From an uncultured Saprospiraceae bacterium (GTDB lineage Bacteria > Bacteroidota > Bacteroidia > Chitinophagales > Saprospiraceae), in contig CALFBH010000041.1 of NCBI GenBank assembly GCA_937951615.1, positions 124,001 through 188,000 of the forward strand: a stretch of DNA of 64,000 bases, read 5' to 3'. The notes beneath the pieces were generated by a model that made no database searches, was not told where the DNA came from, and saw nothing but the letters and a program-made list of their open reading frames with translations. The first letter of the stretch is position 1. Each line of letters starts with the position of its first letter. The position numbers and the translations under genes are program-made. Of this stretch, positions 45,294 to 54,439 are shown in pieces.

Positions 45294-46648
45294 AAAGATA
45301 TTCTTTCTTCAATTTCCGGTATCAGGGTGTCAATATCTCCTGCACCTAGTGTTAGTAATACTTTTATTTTTTTTAAATCCAGTACATTTAATAACAGCTC
45401 TTTTGTTGTTATTTTTTTGTTTGGATTGCTCATTTTTTTCAAAATCATTTCTGAGGTCACGCCTTCTATTGGTAATTCACGAGCAGGATAAATATCTAAT
45501 AAAATTGGCTCGTCCAGTTCGTCTAATGCCGCTGCAAATTCATCTGCAAAATCTCGGGTTCTGCTGTATAAGTGGGGCTGGAATACGCCCGTTATTTTTT
45601 CTTTTGGAAACAGCATTTTTGCTGCCCGAATCGCTGCTTTCAGTTCTTCAGGATGGTGTGCATAATCGTCAATGAACGTGATGTCTTTGTTTTTTATAAT
45701 GGTTTCAAAACGTCTTTTAATACCTTTAAATGTTATCAAGGCTTCTCGTATGGCTTCATCCGTCACACCTAGTTGCCGAGCTACCATGATGGCTGCTGTT
45801 GCGTTTTCTACATTATGTCTGCCCAGCAATGTGAAGCTCAAATTCCTTATAATGCTTCGCTGGTATTCGAGATCAAATACAATATTTCCATCTTCTATCC
45901 GCAGGTTTTTTGCCCGATGTGTTCCTGCTTCTACTCCGTAGGCCTCCGTCTTTACGGTGATGCCTTTTGGTATTGAATTTATCTTTAAGCCTTCTTTTAA
46001 GTAGGCTATTCCACCTGGCTTGACCTGTTCTACAAAAGCGGTAAAACCTTCGTGCATGGTTTCGTGACTTCCATAAATATCCAGATGATCAGCATCCATT
46101 GACGTGATGACTGCAATGTCTGGACTGAGTTGCAAAAATGAACGATCAAACTCATCTGCTTCTACGACTACCCAATCACTTTTGCCTTGTACAAAGTTGG
46201 AATTCAGGTTGCCTGAAATACCACCTAGAAATGCCGTGCAATCTATTCCGCCTGTGCGGAGGATGTGCGTGAGGATGGTCGTCGTCGTCGTTTTGCCATG
46301 TGTTCCCGCTATGGCTATCGTTTTTTTGCTCCGACTGATGACGCCTAGCATTTCTGAACGTTTCAATACCTCATAATCCTGTTCTCTAAACCAGACTAAT
46401 TCCTGATGGTCTTTGGGAACTGCTGGTGTCCAGACTACTGCATCAATCCCTTCTGGTATCTGCGCTATATCTTCTTCGTAATGTATGTTCATGCCTTCCG
46501 CCGACAGCTTTTCTGTCAGGGATGTTTTTGTTTTATCGTAGCCGTGTACTTCTACGTTTCGTCCCTTGAAGTATCGTGCTAATGCGCTCATGCCGATGCC
46601 GCCGATGCCGATGAAATACAGCTTTTGTATGTCATTTAGATTGGGCAT
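45284..46648 (-). CDS. murC: UDP-N-acetylmuramate--L-alanine ligase
   Basis: A 454-aa Mur ligase that adds L-Ala to UDP-MurNAc. It has the N-terminal nucleotide-binding FIGIGGIGMSALAR, ATP loop AGTHGKTTTTT, and central motifs ADEFDRSFLQL and FIDDYAHHPEEL. The start ATG (46646-46648) overlaps by one base the stop of the DUF4276 gene upstream (TAATG), so its translation is coupled to an accessory gene. The 3' end lies within the right arm of the word-repeat element. Confidence 0.97.
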   Translation of the reverse strand: MPNLNDIQKLYFIGIGGIGMSALARYFKGRNVEVHGYDKTKTSLTEKLSAEGMNIHYEEDIAQIPEGIDAVVWTPAVPKDHQELVWFREQDYEVLKRSEMLGVISRSKKTIAIAGTHGKTTTTTILTHILRTGGIDCTAFLGGISGNLNSNFVQGKSDWVVVEADEFDRSFLQLSPDIAVITSMDADHLDIYGSHETMHEGFTAFVEQVKPGGIAYLKEGLKINSIPKGITVKTEAYGVEAGTHRAKNLRIEDGNIVFDLEYQRSIIRNLSFTLLGRHNVENATAAIMVARQLGVTDEAIREALITFKGIKRRFETIIKNKDITFIDDYAHHPEELKAAIRAAKMLFPKEKITGVFQPHLYSRTRDFADEFAAALDELDEPILLDIYPARELPIEGVTSEMILKKMSNPNKKITTKELLLNVLDLKKIKVLLTLGAGDIDTLIPEIEERISLMC

Positions 46649-47283
46649 TAGTTTTGGGCGATTTTGGTTTGCATGACTTCTATTAGTCGCTTTACGTCTT
46701 GGAAGTCATTTTGTAACTTATCTAAATCTAATAACTCCAAAAGAGCCGCACCATCTCTCAATTTTCTAAACTTAGGTTTTACTTCTACGCCTTTGCGTTC
46801 TTTGTAATAATATCCAGTTATAATATTTATCAATTCTTTACTTGGTTTGCTATAATCTTGAGGAGATTCTGTAATTTCCTCTGCAAACCTTGTTTCTTTT
46901 CTTGCCATCCAGGTATCATAATGCTCTTCTACTTTATCCGGTTGAGATAAAAACCATGCTTCCATTTCCTGAACCATAAAAAATACAGCCTCTTTTGGCT
47001 TCAATTTTCTTTCTATTCTTTTTGCTTCTTTGCTTTCATTTGGTGCATCGGAATCTACAAGTAAAAAGGCATTATTATTATTTTCCTTTTTTAAATCCTT
47101 AAATCTACTTCTACACGTTATCCAGTCTGCTGCCATTCGAATATCTAATTGATTTCGTGGCACTTCTTGCCCTAACAATCTGTAAAATCCCTCTTGTAAT
47201 TTTATAGTATCTGGTGATTTTTCGGAATCAATATCAGAATGTAATGGTGATCCACCTTCTATGACCAAGATAATTTTCACCAT
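46648..47283 (-). CDS. DUF4276-type TOPRIM-like protein
   Basis: A 211-aa protein. It has an N-terminal strand with Glu9 (IILVIEGG), a DxD pair Asp77/Asp79 (FLLVDSDAPN) and a conserved-looking VQEMEAWFL (residues 104-111). Glu plus DxD is the metal-binding pattern of TOPRIM nuclease or primase folds, and EAWF is typical of DUF4276. The start overlaps the ATPase gene by 7 bp and the stop overlaps murC by 1 bp. Together with the ATPase this is probably a two-gene effector system, in line with known ATPase+TOPRIM defence pairs; function inferred. Confidence 0.85.
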   Translation of the reverse strand: MVKIILVIEGGSPLHSDIDSEKSPDTIKLQEGFYRLLGQEVPRNQLDIRMAADWITCRSRFKDLKKENNNNAFLLVDSDAPNESKEAKRIERKLKPKEAVFFMVQEMEAWFLSQPDKVEEHYDTWMARKETRFAEEITESPQDYSKPSKELINIITGYYYKERKGVEVKPKFRKLRDGAALLELLDLDKLQNDFQDVKRLIEVMQTKIAQN

Positions 47284-48473
47284 CTTTTTCCTCCTATATG
47301 ACCATTAACCCACAACTGCCCTACCATAAAATCATCTGTCCAGTCGTCGAAATTGTCTTGTGATAATTCTTTAACTATCGTATTACCTTTCTCATCATTT
47401 TCAAACACCAAAATATCTTCTAATTCAAAAGCATTCAACAAAAAAGGTGAATGTGTGCTGACTATCATTTGAGATGTTTTGGCAGCATGTTTGATGCCTT
47501 TTGCTACCATGTTTATCATGTCAGGGTGAAGTCCATCTTCTGGTTCTTCGAGACATATAATATTTCCTCTATTGGGATTGTAAAGTATCGACATTAGTAC
47601 CAAAAACTTTATCGTTCCATTTGAAATATTTGATAAATCCATCATTACATCCTGAGGTAAATTTCTAATTTGAATATAAAAATTTTGGTCATCATCTAAA
47701 CCAAAGTACACTCCCTCTAAATTTATATTTATGTCATTAATAGACTTACTTATTTTATCAAATGCTCCTTCTGTTTCAGGCTTAATACTCATAGCATTAA
47801 GCAATCCTGCAAGATTATCGAAAGTAGATGATAACTTTTGGTAATTTTCTTTGTAGTTAGAGTCATTACGTTTTTGCGCTCCATCCCTACCGATATTTAT
47901 ACTATCGTAGATTTCAATTTGTCTGATAAAATTTTTGAATCGCCCTAAATTTCTATTTTCAACAATTGCTTCTTCTGCAAGTAGATTTACATGCTCTCTA
48001 CATTCTTTATAAGCGTTATGATCACTCTCGTCAAGGTTATGTTCAGCAGCTATATGGAATTTTTCATCATTCTTTTCTACTTCCTTTATATTCAATGCCC
48101 CATTCTCATCCAGTAAATCTATTTGTTGCTTTAGTAAAATCACCCTCCAATCATTTCCACAATTTATTGTATATACAGTATCTTTTCCTCCTGTCCCATT
48201 TTTAAGGAATTGACTAGCATCTACAAGAAGTTCAAGTTCAATCATGTTCTTTCTAGCTGAAAAATTAATTGTCTTGCTAAAACCTCCCCATTTTTCATTA
48301 ACTAACTTGTGTATAGGTCCCTCATTAATCCCAAACCGCAACAACTCAAAAGCCTTAATAAAATTGGACTTCCCACTACCGTTGATACCCACCAATAGAT
48401 TCACATCAGGGTTCAGGCGGACGGTCTGTTCCTCGAAACTGAAAAAATTCTTTAATCTGATGCTTTTTATCAT
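47277..48473 (-). CDS. AAA/ABC-type ATPase (RecF/OLD-like) paired with DUF4276
   Basis: A 398-aa ATPase with an SMC/RecF-type head. Walker A GINGSGKS (29-36) follows IRLKNFFSFEEQTVRL; a signature-like SNGTIKFLVL precedes Walker B ICLEEPEDGLHP (about residue 309), and the H-switch STHSPFLLNAF follows. A helical insertion lies between about 120 and 270. Such ATPases partner with TOPRIM nucleases in OLD, Gabija- and PARIS-like systems. The gene lies 85 bp after murG and overlaps the next gene, so it is transcribed within the dcw cluster. Confidence 0.9.
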   Translation of the reverse strand: MIKSIRLKNFFSFEEQTVRLNPDVNLLVGINGSGKSNFIKAFELLRFGINEGPIHKLVNEKWGGFSKTINFSARKNMIELELLVDASQFLKNGTGGKDTVYTINCGNDWRVILLKQQIDLLDENGALNIKEVEKNDEKFHIAAEHNLDESDHNAYKECREHVNLLAEEAIVENRNLGRFKNFIRQIEIYDSINIGRDGAQKRNDSNYKENYQKLSSTFDNLAGLLNAMSIKPETEGAFDKISKSINDININLEGVYFGLDDDQNFYIQIRNLPQDVMMDLSNISNGTIKFLVLMSILYNPNRGNIICLEEPEDGLHPDMINMVAKGIKHAAKTSQMIVSTHSPFLLNAFELEDILVFENDEKGNTIVKELSQDNFDDWTDDFMVGQLWVNGHIGGKRW

Positions 48474-48524
48474 AGCTTGGACTTTTTCAAAGTCTTTTTT
48501 TATCTAATCAGGTTGCGCATCGTG

Positions 48525-48565
48525 GTGTTTTTAAACCACTAAGCGCACTAAGGGTCACTAAGGTT
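48525..48565. repeat. AACCACTAAGCGCACTAAG word after murG
   Basis: The tract TTTTTAAACCACTAAGCGC and CACTAAGGGTCACTAAGG covers the 3' end of murG and the space before the ATPase gene. The same words flank the GxxExxY gene (50905-50932, 51006-51033 and, inverted, 51576-51601). Confidence 0.75.
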
Positions 48566-49649
48566 TTATTAATTTTAGTACTTCATTCGCAATCTCATCT
48601 GCTGCATTGGGTTTGCCGAGTTCTTTGATGTTCTCGGCTAGTTCTTTCATTTTATTTGTATCATTCAATAGTTCTAATGTTTTTGTTATTAAGGTTTCTT
48701 TGGCGTCTTTGTCTTTAACCAGCAAGGCTGCATTTTTTTGTACTAATGCATTGGCATTTGCCGTTTGGTGGTCTTCGGCTACATTGGGTGATGGAACGAG
48801 TATAGACGGTTTGCCGACAAGGCACAATTCTGAAATTGTTAATGCGCCTGCTCTTGCTACGACTACATCTGCCATTGCGTAAGCTAAATCCATCCTATCT
48901 ATAAATGCCGTGACTGTTATATGATCTATCTCCTCCACTTTTGGAGCAAATTCTTCTATATAGAGTTTTCCTGCCTGCCAGAAGACTTGTATATCGTCTT
49001 CATTCAGTTGGACTAAACTGGCTGCCATGCTTTCGTTGAGCGTTCTTGCACCTAGGCTTCCTCCTACCACAACGATGGTCTTTTTATTTTTTTGTAACCC
49101 AAAATAATCCAATCCTTCTGCTCGCTTGTTGCTAATATCCAGTATGTCTTTTCTTACTGGATTTCCCGTAAGGGTCATTTTATCTGCTGAAAAAAAACGT
49201 TCTAAACCTTCGTAAGCCACGCATACTTTGTTCACTTTTTTTGCTAGTAAACGATTCGTCACGCCTGCATAGGAATTTTGTTCCTGAATAAGCGTTGGAA
49301 TTTTTAGGCGTGTTGCCATTTCCAATACGGGTCCGCTGGCATAGCCGCCTACTCCTATGACTACATCGGGTTTGAATCGGCGTAGTATTCGGGTAGCTTT
49401 TATCAAGCTGCTGACTAGCTTGAAGGGGAACATTAAATTTCTGACTGTGAGTTTCCTTTGAAATCCACTGATCCACAAGCCTTCTATCGGGTAGCCTGCC
49501 TGTGGTACTTTGTCCATTTCGAGTTTGCCTTTTGCACCGACAAATAATATCTCTGCCTCCGGCTGTAGCCGTTTGATGGCATTGGCGATGGCTATTGCCG
49601 GGTAAACGTGTCCGCCTGTGCCGCCGCCGCTGATGATTATTTTCGGCAT
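48558..49649 (-). CDS. murG: UDP-N-acetylglucosamine--MurNAc-pentapeptide transferase
   Basis: A 363-aa glycosyltransferase making lipid II from lipid I. N-terminal loop ISGGGTGGHVYPAI, second loop VIGVGGYASGPV, then VVVGGSLGARTLNE and the UDP-GlcNAc site DVVVARAGALTISELCLVGKPSILVPSP (in parts). In related genomes murC normally follows directly; here two accessory genes separate them. Confidence 0.97.
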   Translation of the reverse strand: MPKIIISGGGTGGHVYPAIAIANAIKRLQPEAEILFVGAKGKLEMDKVPQAGYPIEGLWISGFQRKLTVRNLMFPFKLVSSLIKATRILRRFKPDVVIGVGGYASGPVLEMATRLKIPTLIQEQNSYAGVTNRLLAKKVNKVCVAYEGLERFFSADKMTLTGNPVRKDILDISNKRAEGLDYFGLQKNKKTIVVVGGSLGARTLNESMAASLVQLNEDDIQVFWQAGKLYIEEFAPKVEEIDHITVTAFIDRMDLAYAMADVVVARAGALTISELCLVGKPSILVPSPNVAEDHQTANANALVQKNAALLVKDKDAKETLITKTLELLNDTNKMKELAENIKELGKPNAADEIANEVLKLIKP

Positions 49650-49655
49650 TTTATT

Positions 49656-49755
49656 GTGTTGTCGTGTTGTCGTGTTGTCGTGTTGTCGTGTTGTCGTGTT
49701 TTGCTCCGCAAAACAAACTACATCAACACATTAACACCACAACACGACAACACAT
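49656..49755. repeat. Core-type element with five GTGTTGTC octamers between ftsW and murG
   Basis: The left arm 49656-49695 is five copies of GTGTTGTC, the core 49698-49714 is GTTTTGC-TCC-GCAAAAC (exact reverse complement of the murC-ftsQ core), and the right arm contains ACATTAACACCACAACACG words. The arm touches the ftsW stop codon, and the array begins 6 bp before the murG ATG. Confidence 0.92.
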
Positions 49756-50888
49756 TATTTTACTTGTTCTATATATTTGCTTACGCTCAATACCATTCCT
49801 ATTGCTATACAAGTGAATAGTATTGATGTTCCTCCCATGCTCAGTAGTGGGAGTGTTAATCCTGTTACTGGTACTAGGTGAACAGATACTGCCATATTCA
49901 TAAGTGCCTGTATGACTAGACTCAGGCATAATCCTAATGCTAGCATTGCCCCGAATGCCTTTGGGCTCAAGGTCACTAATCGCACGCAGCGCATCAGTAA
50001 AGCGATGTATAATGCGATGACCACAAAGCCCCCAAATAATCCATATTCTTCTACTATAATGGCGTAGATGAAATCGGAATATGCGTGGGGCAGATAATTT
50101 CTTTGTATGCTGTTGCCGGGTCCTTGCCCAAACCAGCCGCCTTCTGCTATGGCTATTTTTGCCTGTTTGATCTGAAAAGAACCTTCGCTATTTGTTACAA
50201 AATCTTTGGTTCGCTCTGTCCAGGTATCCAGTCTTACTATGCTTGGCGCAAATTCTGCGAGAATGATTAAAAATGAAAACAATACAATTCCCAGCAGTAT
50301 TAGTAAACCAATATATTTGATGTTCACCCTTCCAATGAACATGAGTAATATGCAGGTCAAAAACAGCAGCATGGCTGTCGATAAATCTGCTGGTGCAATG
50401 AGTCCACAAATCACTAATACCGGTACGATAATCGGTAAAAATGCACTTTTCAGGTCTTTGATGTACTCCTGCTTTGTCGCTATCGCCCTTGCGATGTACA
50501 TGATGAGTGCCAGTTTCGCAAAGTCGGAAGACTGAAACGAGATATTGACAATCGGTACGGTAATCCATCGTGCTGCCTGATTGATACTCGACCCAAAAAA
50601 CAGGGTATAAAAAAGCAATGGCACGGCTATCATTAGTGCTACTGGTGCCCATTTTGAGTAGCGTTTATAATGGATCAGATAGCAGATGTACATCAAGCCT
50701 AATCCACCTGACAAGAGCATAAAATGCTTGATGAGGTAGAATTCTGTGTCGCCGCCTTGTTTTCTATACGCGAGTGTACCCGTCGCGCTATATACTGACA
50801 TTAAGGACAGGATAGAGAGCAGGGCTACGATGAGCCATATTGCTCTGTCGCCTCCGAGACTTGCGTATATTTTGTTGCCTATTGACAT
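49755..50888 (-). CDS. ftsW: Peptidoglycan glycosyltransferase FtsW (SEDS)
   Basis: A 377-aa polytopic protein with about ten membrane segments. Family motifs are RWITVPIVNISFQSSDFAKLALIMYIAR, the periplasmic loop with GWFGQGPGNSIQRNYLPHAYSDFIYAIIVEEYGLFGG (in parts), and the C-terminal LPLLSMGGTSILF. It polymerises septal glycan with FtsI. Its 5' side is separated from murD by an inserted GxxExxY gene and a tandem duplication. Confidence 0.96.
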   Translation of the reverse strand: MSIGNKIYASLGGDRAIWLIVALLSILSLMSVYSATGTLAYRKQGGDTEFYLIKHFMLLSGGLGLMYICYLIHYKRYSKWAPVALMIAVPLLFYTLFFGSSINQAARWITVPIVNISFQSSDFAKLALIMYIARAIATKQEYIKDLKSAFLPIIVPVLVICGLIAPADLSTAMLLFLTCILLMFIGRVNIKYIGLLILLGIVLFSFLIILAEFAPSIVRLDTWTERTKDFVTNSEGSFQIKQAKIAIAEGGWFGQGPGNSIQRNYLPHAYSDFIYAIIVEEYGLFGGFVVIALYIALLMRCVRLVTLSPKAFGAMLALGLCLSLVIQALMNMAVSVHLVPVTGLTLPLLSMGGTSILFTCIAIGMVLSVSKYIEQVK

Positions 50889-51089
50889 TTTTTCTTTTCG
50901 CTACTTTTTTTAAACCACTAAGGGCACTAAGGACATTGAGACACGATGAATTCGAAGTACACAAAGTGCTACTTTAGCATTTTAATTATTTTTTCTTTTC
51001 GCTATTTTTTTAAACCACTAAGCGCACTAAGGACATTGAGACACGATGAATCCGAAGTACACAAAGTGTACTTTAGAGCATTTTAATTA
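50887..51089. repeat. Tandem duplication of about 101 bp upstream of ftsW
   Basis: Copy 1 is 50887-50987 and copy 2 is 50988-51089; both begin ATTTTTTCTTTTCGCTA and run through AACCACTAAG, GGACATTGAGACACGATGAA and GAAGTACACAAAGTG. By eye there are three substitutions and two small indels. The duplication fills the whole interval between the ftsW start and the GxxExxY stop. Confidence 0.93.
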
Positions 51090-51601
51090 TTTTTTAAGCT
51101 GGTAATTCTTTGAAATACTCATTAACAAAGGAAATAACTCCTTTTGTCAATATTTCAACATGAAAATTTATCAATAGACCCTTTGGTTTCTTGAGTAATT
51201 TCATGTAAGTCAAAATTTTTGCATCGTAAACCGGATGCATTTTTTCCACTGCTTTTAGTTCTACGATGACACAATCTTCCACTAACAAGTCAAATCTCAA
51301 ATCAGCTGCTATAACTTCCCCCTTATAATTCACCTCTACATTACCTTGTCGTTCCACTTTATAACCTTTCAATGTAAGCTCTCTGTACAAACAGGCTTCG
51401 TAAACAGATTCCAACAGACCTGGTCTCATTTCTTTATGGACTTCAATTGCACAACCTGTAATTTCATAAGCCAATTGATTGACTTTCGTTTTAGTATCAT
51501 ATTTCATCGCACCTACATTTCACTGAAAGAAGCTATTTTTTTAGTGAACTTTTCGCCACATTTGCTTTAGTGTCTCTTAGTGCCCTTAGTGGTTCAAAAA
51601 A
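50905..51601. mobile_element. Possible non-autonomous GxxExxY cassette with inverted repeats
   Basis: TTTTTTTTAAACCACTAAGG with GCACTAAGG at 50905-50932 (and its duplicate near 51006-51033) is matched in reverse complement at 51576-51601 (CTTAGTGCCCTTAGTGGTTC then AAAAAA). The repeats enclose the GxxExxY gene. The right repeat provides the murD stop codon. No transposase is present, and target duplication is not evident, so mobility is inference. Confidence 0.45.
51094..51507 (-). CDS. GxxExxY family protein
   Basis: A 137-aa protein. The family signature appears as GLLESVY in HKEMRPGLLESVYEACLYREL, followed by VNYKGEVIAADLRFDLLVEDCVIVELKAVEKM. The latter D...ExK arrangement is like the PD-(D/E)XK nuclease core, and remote nuclease-like folds have been proposed for the family; biological role unknown. 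It is inserted between murD and ftsW, flanked by CACTAAG repeats, and uses the same strand as the cluster, so it does not block ftsW transcription. Confidence 0.88.
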   Translation of the reverse strand: MKYDTKTKVNQLAYEITGCAIEVHKEMRPGLLESVYEACLYRELTLKGYKVERQGNVEVNYKGEVIAADLRFDLLVEDCVIVELKAVEKMHPVYDAKILTYMKLLKKPKGLLINFHVEILTKGVISFVNEYFKELPA

Positions 51602-52931
51602 GTCCCTGAACTACCGCTTTGAATTGTTCTCCTCTGTCTTTGTAATTTTTAAATAAATCGAAACTGGCGCAGGCTGGGGATAGCAATACTACATCTCCTT
51701 CTTCTGCATATTTTGTCGCTACGTTCACCGCTTCCGATGCACTGCCTGTGTCTTCTATAATTTTTATCTGTGTGGAAAAAGCTTCGTGAATTTTGCTGTT
51801 GTCCACCCCCATACAAATGATGGCTTTTACTTTTTGTTGGACTAAGTCGTCAAGGACGCTGTAGTCGTTGCCTTTATCTGTTCCGCCGACTATCCAGATG
51901 ATGGGCTGGGTCATGGCGTCAAGGGCATACCAGACTGCATCTACATTGGTGGCTTTGCTGTCATTGATGTATGTTATCTCATTGACAGTAGCTACTTTTT
52001 CTAGTCGATGCGGGTCATTTCTGAATGTCCGTAAGGCTTTTTTAATGTCATTGACTTCTACGCCGAGCAATAAAGCTGCTTTGATGGCGCAGGTGGCATT
52101 GAACAGATTGTGTTTGCCTTTGATGGTCAATTCATTGGCATTAAATGCTGTGTTATTGACCTGCCATTGATCTGCTTTCAGACCTGATGGACGAACCGCA
52201 TGGGTGTTGGCTGCTGTGCCATTGATTGCCATGCCTTTTAGTATACTTTCATCTTCTGCATTATATATCAAATGGTTGTTGTCCGTTTGATTCATTGTGA
52301 TTCGCAGTTTGGATGCCGTGTAATTATCAAAATTATAATCATACCTGTCTAAGTGGTCAGGTGTGATGTTGAGTAATATTGCAATATCCGGTGCAAAAAA
52401 ACGGATGCCATCCAATTGAAAACTACTTAGTTCTAATACATAGTATTCATGCTGTGCTTCTGCGACCATTCTGGCAAAACTGTAGCCTACATTACCAGCC
52501 ATGCCTACTTTATATCGAGCCATTTTCAGCATCTGATATATGAGATTCGTGGTGGTGGTTTTGCCATTGCTGCCTGTGATGCCGATGATTTTTGCGTCAG
52601 CATATTGGGCTGCAAATTCTATTTCTGAAACTACGGGTATGCCTGCTTCCTTTAGTGCTTTCACTATCGGTGCTTTATCGGGTACGCCGGGACTTTTGAT
52701 GACTTGTCCGACGTTAAGTATTCTTGCTTTTGAGTGTTGTCCTTCTTCGTATTCTATTTGGTTTGTTTCTAGTTCTGCTTTGTAATCGGCTGTTATTTGT
52801 CCAAAATCTGATACGAATACTTCCCAGCCTTTTTGCTTTGCTAATATCGCTGCGCCCACACCACTTTCTCCTCCGCCCAGTACGGCCACCTGGTTTCTAT
52901 TGATGACTTGTGAGCGTTTTGTTTCGTTCAT
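51594..52931 (-). CDS. murD: UDP-N-acetylmuramoylalanine--D-glutamate ligase
   Basis: About 445 aa; adds D-Glu to UDP-MurNAc-L-Ala. N-terminal QVAVLGGGESGVGAA, ATP loop GITGSNGKTTTTNL, central HLDRYD and NDSKATNVDAVWYAL, and the C-terminal LLSPACASFDLFKNYKDRGEQF signature. I choose the ATG 52929-52931 (MNETKRSQ); ATGs at 52961 and 53021 are in frame, but the longest version reads through an intergenic word repeat. The stop codon TGA is formed at the edge of the CACTAAG repeat. Confidence 0.96.
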   Translation of the reverse strand: MNETKRSQVINRNQVAVLGGGESGVGAAILAKQKGWEVFVSDFGQITADYKAELETNQIEYEEGQHSKARILNVGQVIKSPGVPDKAPIVKALKEAGIPVVSEIEFAAQYADAKIIGITGSNGKTTTTNLIYQMLKMARYKVGMAGNVGYSFARMVAEAQHEYYVLELSSFQLDGIRFFAPDIAILLNITPDHLDRYDYNFDNYTASKLRITMNQTDNNHLIYNAEDESILKGMAINGTAANTHAVRPSGLKADQWQVNNTAFNANELTIKGKHNLFNATCAIKAALLLGVEVNDIKKALRTFRNDPHRLEKVATVNEITYINDSKATNVDAVWYALDAMTQPIIWIVGGTDKGNDYSVLDDLVQQKVKAIICMGVDNSKIHEAFSTQIKIIEDTGSASEAVNVATKYAEEGDVVLLSPACASFDLFKNYKDRGEQFKAVVQGLF

Positions 52932-52970
52932 TGTGTTGGTATGGTTTAGCCAGTGGGTCATTGTTTTGTT

Positions 52971-53040
52971 GATTGCGTAATTGTGGAATTGTAAAATTGT
53001 ATAAGCTATACAATCACTCAATTATACCATTACTCAATTA
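52971..53040. repeat. AATTG-word inverted element between mraY and murD
   Basis: GTAATTGTGGAATTGTAAAA words on the left and CACTCAATTATACCATTACT words on the right surround the perfect hairpin ATTGTATA-AGC-TATACAAT (52996-53014). The mraY stop codon TAA (53038-53040) is formed by the arm. Confidence 0.8.
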
Positions 53041-54294
53041 TCTTACTTTTAATGTTATGATTGTCAAAACTGCTAATAGAATTCCTACAATCCAGAATCT
53101 TGCGACAATTTTGGGTTCCGGAATATTTTTCTTCTGATAATGATGGTGCAAAGGCGACATGAGGAATACCCTTCGTCCTTCACCGTATTTTCTTTTGGTG
53201 TATTTGAAATAGCTGACTTGTATCATTACGGATAAATTTTCAGCTACAAATATGCCGCACATAATGGGTATCAGTAATTCTTTGCGTAGAACAATCGCTA
53301 ATACTGCAATGATTCCTCCTAATGTCAGACTACCTGTATCTCCCATGAATACTTGTGCGGGATAGGCATTATACCATAAAAAACCTGTACAAGCTCCGAG
53401 GAAACAGGCGCAAAAAATCACCAGTTCGCTTGTGTAGGGCAGGTATAAAATATTGAGGTAATCCGCAAAAATGGCATTACCTGATACATAAGCAAATATG
53501 CCAAGCGTTGTTCCGATAATTGCTGAAGTGCCTGTTGCCAGTCCATCTAATCCATCGGTCAGATTGGCTGCATTGCTAACTGCCGTAACGATAAAAATGA
53601 CAATTGGGATGAAAATAATCCAGACCATTTTGTCGGTATTATCGCCTAAGAAGGAGATGAAATATTTATAGTCCAGTTTATTCCCTTTTCTGAAAGGAAC
53701 ATTGGTCAGCGTTGTTTTTACATAGTGCATGGTTTCGGTTTCTGCGGGATTGTTCCGCTTTGCTACCTGCACTGTTTTTATAATTTCATAGCCGTTTTGT
53801 GTAGCTGCTTCGGGTGTCACCCGTGCTACTACGTCCTGATGAAACAACATGACCAAGCCAACAAGTAATCCTAATATAACTTGTCCGAGTATTTTAAACT
53901 TACCTTTCAGTCCCGCTTTGTCTTTTTTAAATACTTTGATATAATCATCTACAAAACCGATGAATCCCAGCCATAAAGTGGTGATAATCATCAAGATGAT
54001 GTATATATTATCCAGCCTCGCAAAGAGCAGACAGGGAATCAAAATGGACATAATGATAATGATGCCGCCCATTGTTGGTGTTCCCCTTTTTTCCATTTGT
54101 CCAGCAAGATCCAAATCACGGATGACCTCGCCGACCTGTTTTTTCTGGAGAAATTTGATAATGCGCCCACCTATAAACATAGAGATGATGAGTGATAATA
54201 TAACCGCCATCCCAGCACGGAAGGTGATGAACTCAAACAGTCCGCCGCCCATTGAGTTTTTTAGGGCATCAATTTGGAATAAGTGGTATAGCAT
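53038..54294 (-). CDS. mraY: Phospho-N-acetylmuramoyl-pentapeptide transferase
   Basis: A 418-aa polytopic membrane enzyme that makes lipid I. Signature regions are [31 protein letters not shown] and the Mg-binding [15 protein letters not shown], followed by [11 protein letters not shown]. The loop of about 50 residues between the fourth and fifth segments ([20 protein letters not shown] and following) is longer than in E. coli MraY, which is common in Bacteroidota. Confidence 0.97.
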   Translation of the reverse strand: MLYHLFQIDALKNSMGGGLFEFITFRAGMAVILSLIISMFIGGRIIKFLQKKQVGEVIRDLDLAGQMEKRGTPTMGGIIIIMSILIPCLLFARLDNIYIILMIITTLWLGFIGFVDDYIKVFKKDKAGLKGKFKILGQVILGLLVGLVMLFHQDVVARVTPEAATQNGYEIIKTVQVAKRNNPAETETMHYVKTTLTNVPFRKGNKLDYKYFISFLGDNTDKMVWIIFIPIVIFIVTAVSNAANLTDGLDGLATGTSAIIGTTLGIFAYVSGNAIFADYLNILYLPYTSELVIFCACFLGACTGFLWYNAYPAQVFMGDTGSLTLGGIIAVLAIVLRKELLIPIMCGIFVAENLSVMIQVSYFKYTKRKYGEGRRVFLMSPLHHHYQKKNIPEPKIVARFWIVGILLAVLTIITLKVR

Positions 54295-54439
54295 TATTCA
54301 AATACAAATTCAAACGTCAAATTCAATTGGTGCAGTTCATTTTTTCACTTTCCTCACGCGCCGCCTCTGACTCCTAAAGGAAAAGCAGCTCGCATTGCGA
54401 AAAAATGAACTGTATCTAACTCAACTGAATCCTGACATT

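Noticed and set aside
44797-45675. Long plus-strand open frame running antisense to ftsQ and murC, with CRVVVLSC repeats
   Set aside because: It exists only because the GTGTTGTC octamer lacks stop codons in any frame; it is antisense to two well-supported genes and resembles no protein family.
46648-48473. Assignment to a named defence system (PARIS, Gabija, Septu, retron)
   Set aside because: The partner is DUF4276-like, not DUF4435, UvrD-like or HNH, and there is no reverse transcriptase or retron RNA. Only the general ATPase+TOPRIM pattern is supported.
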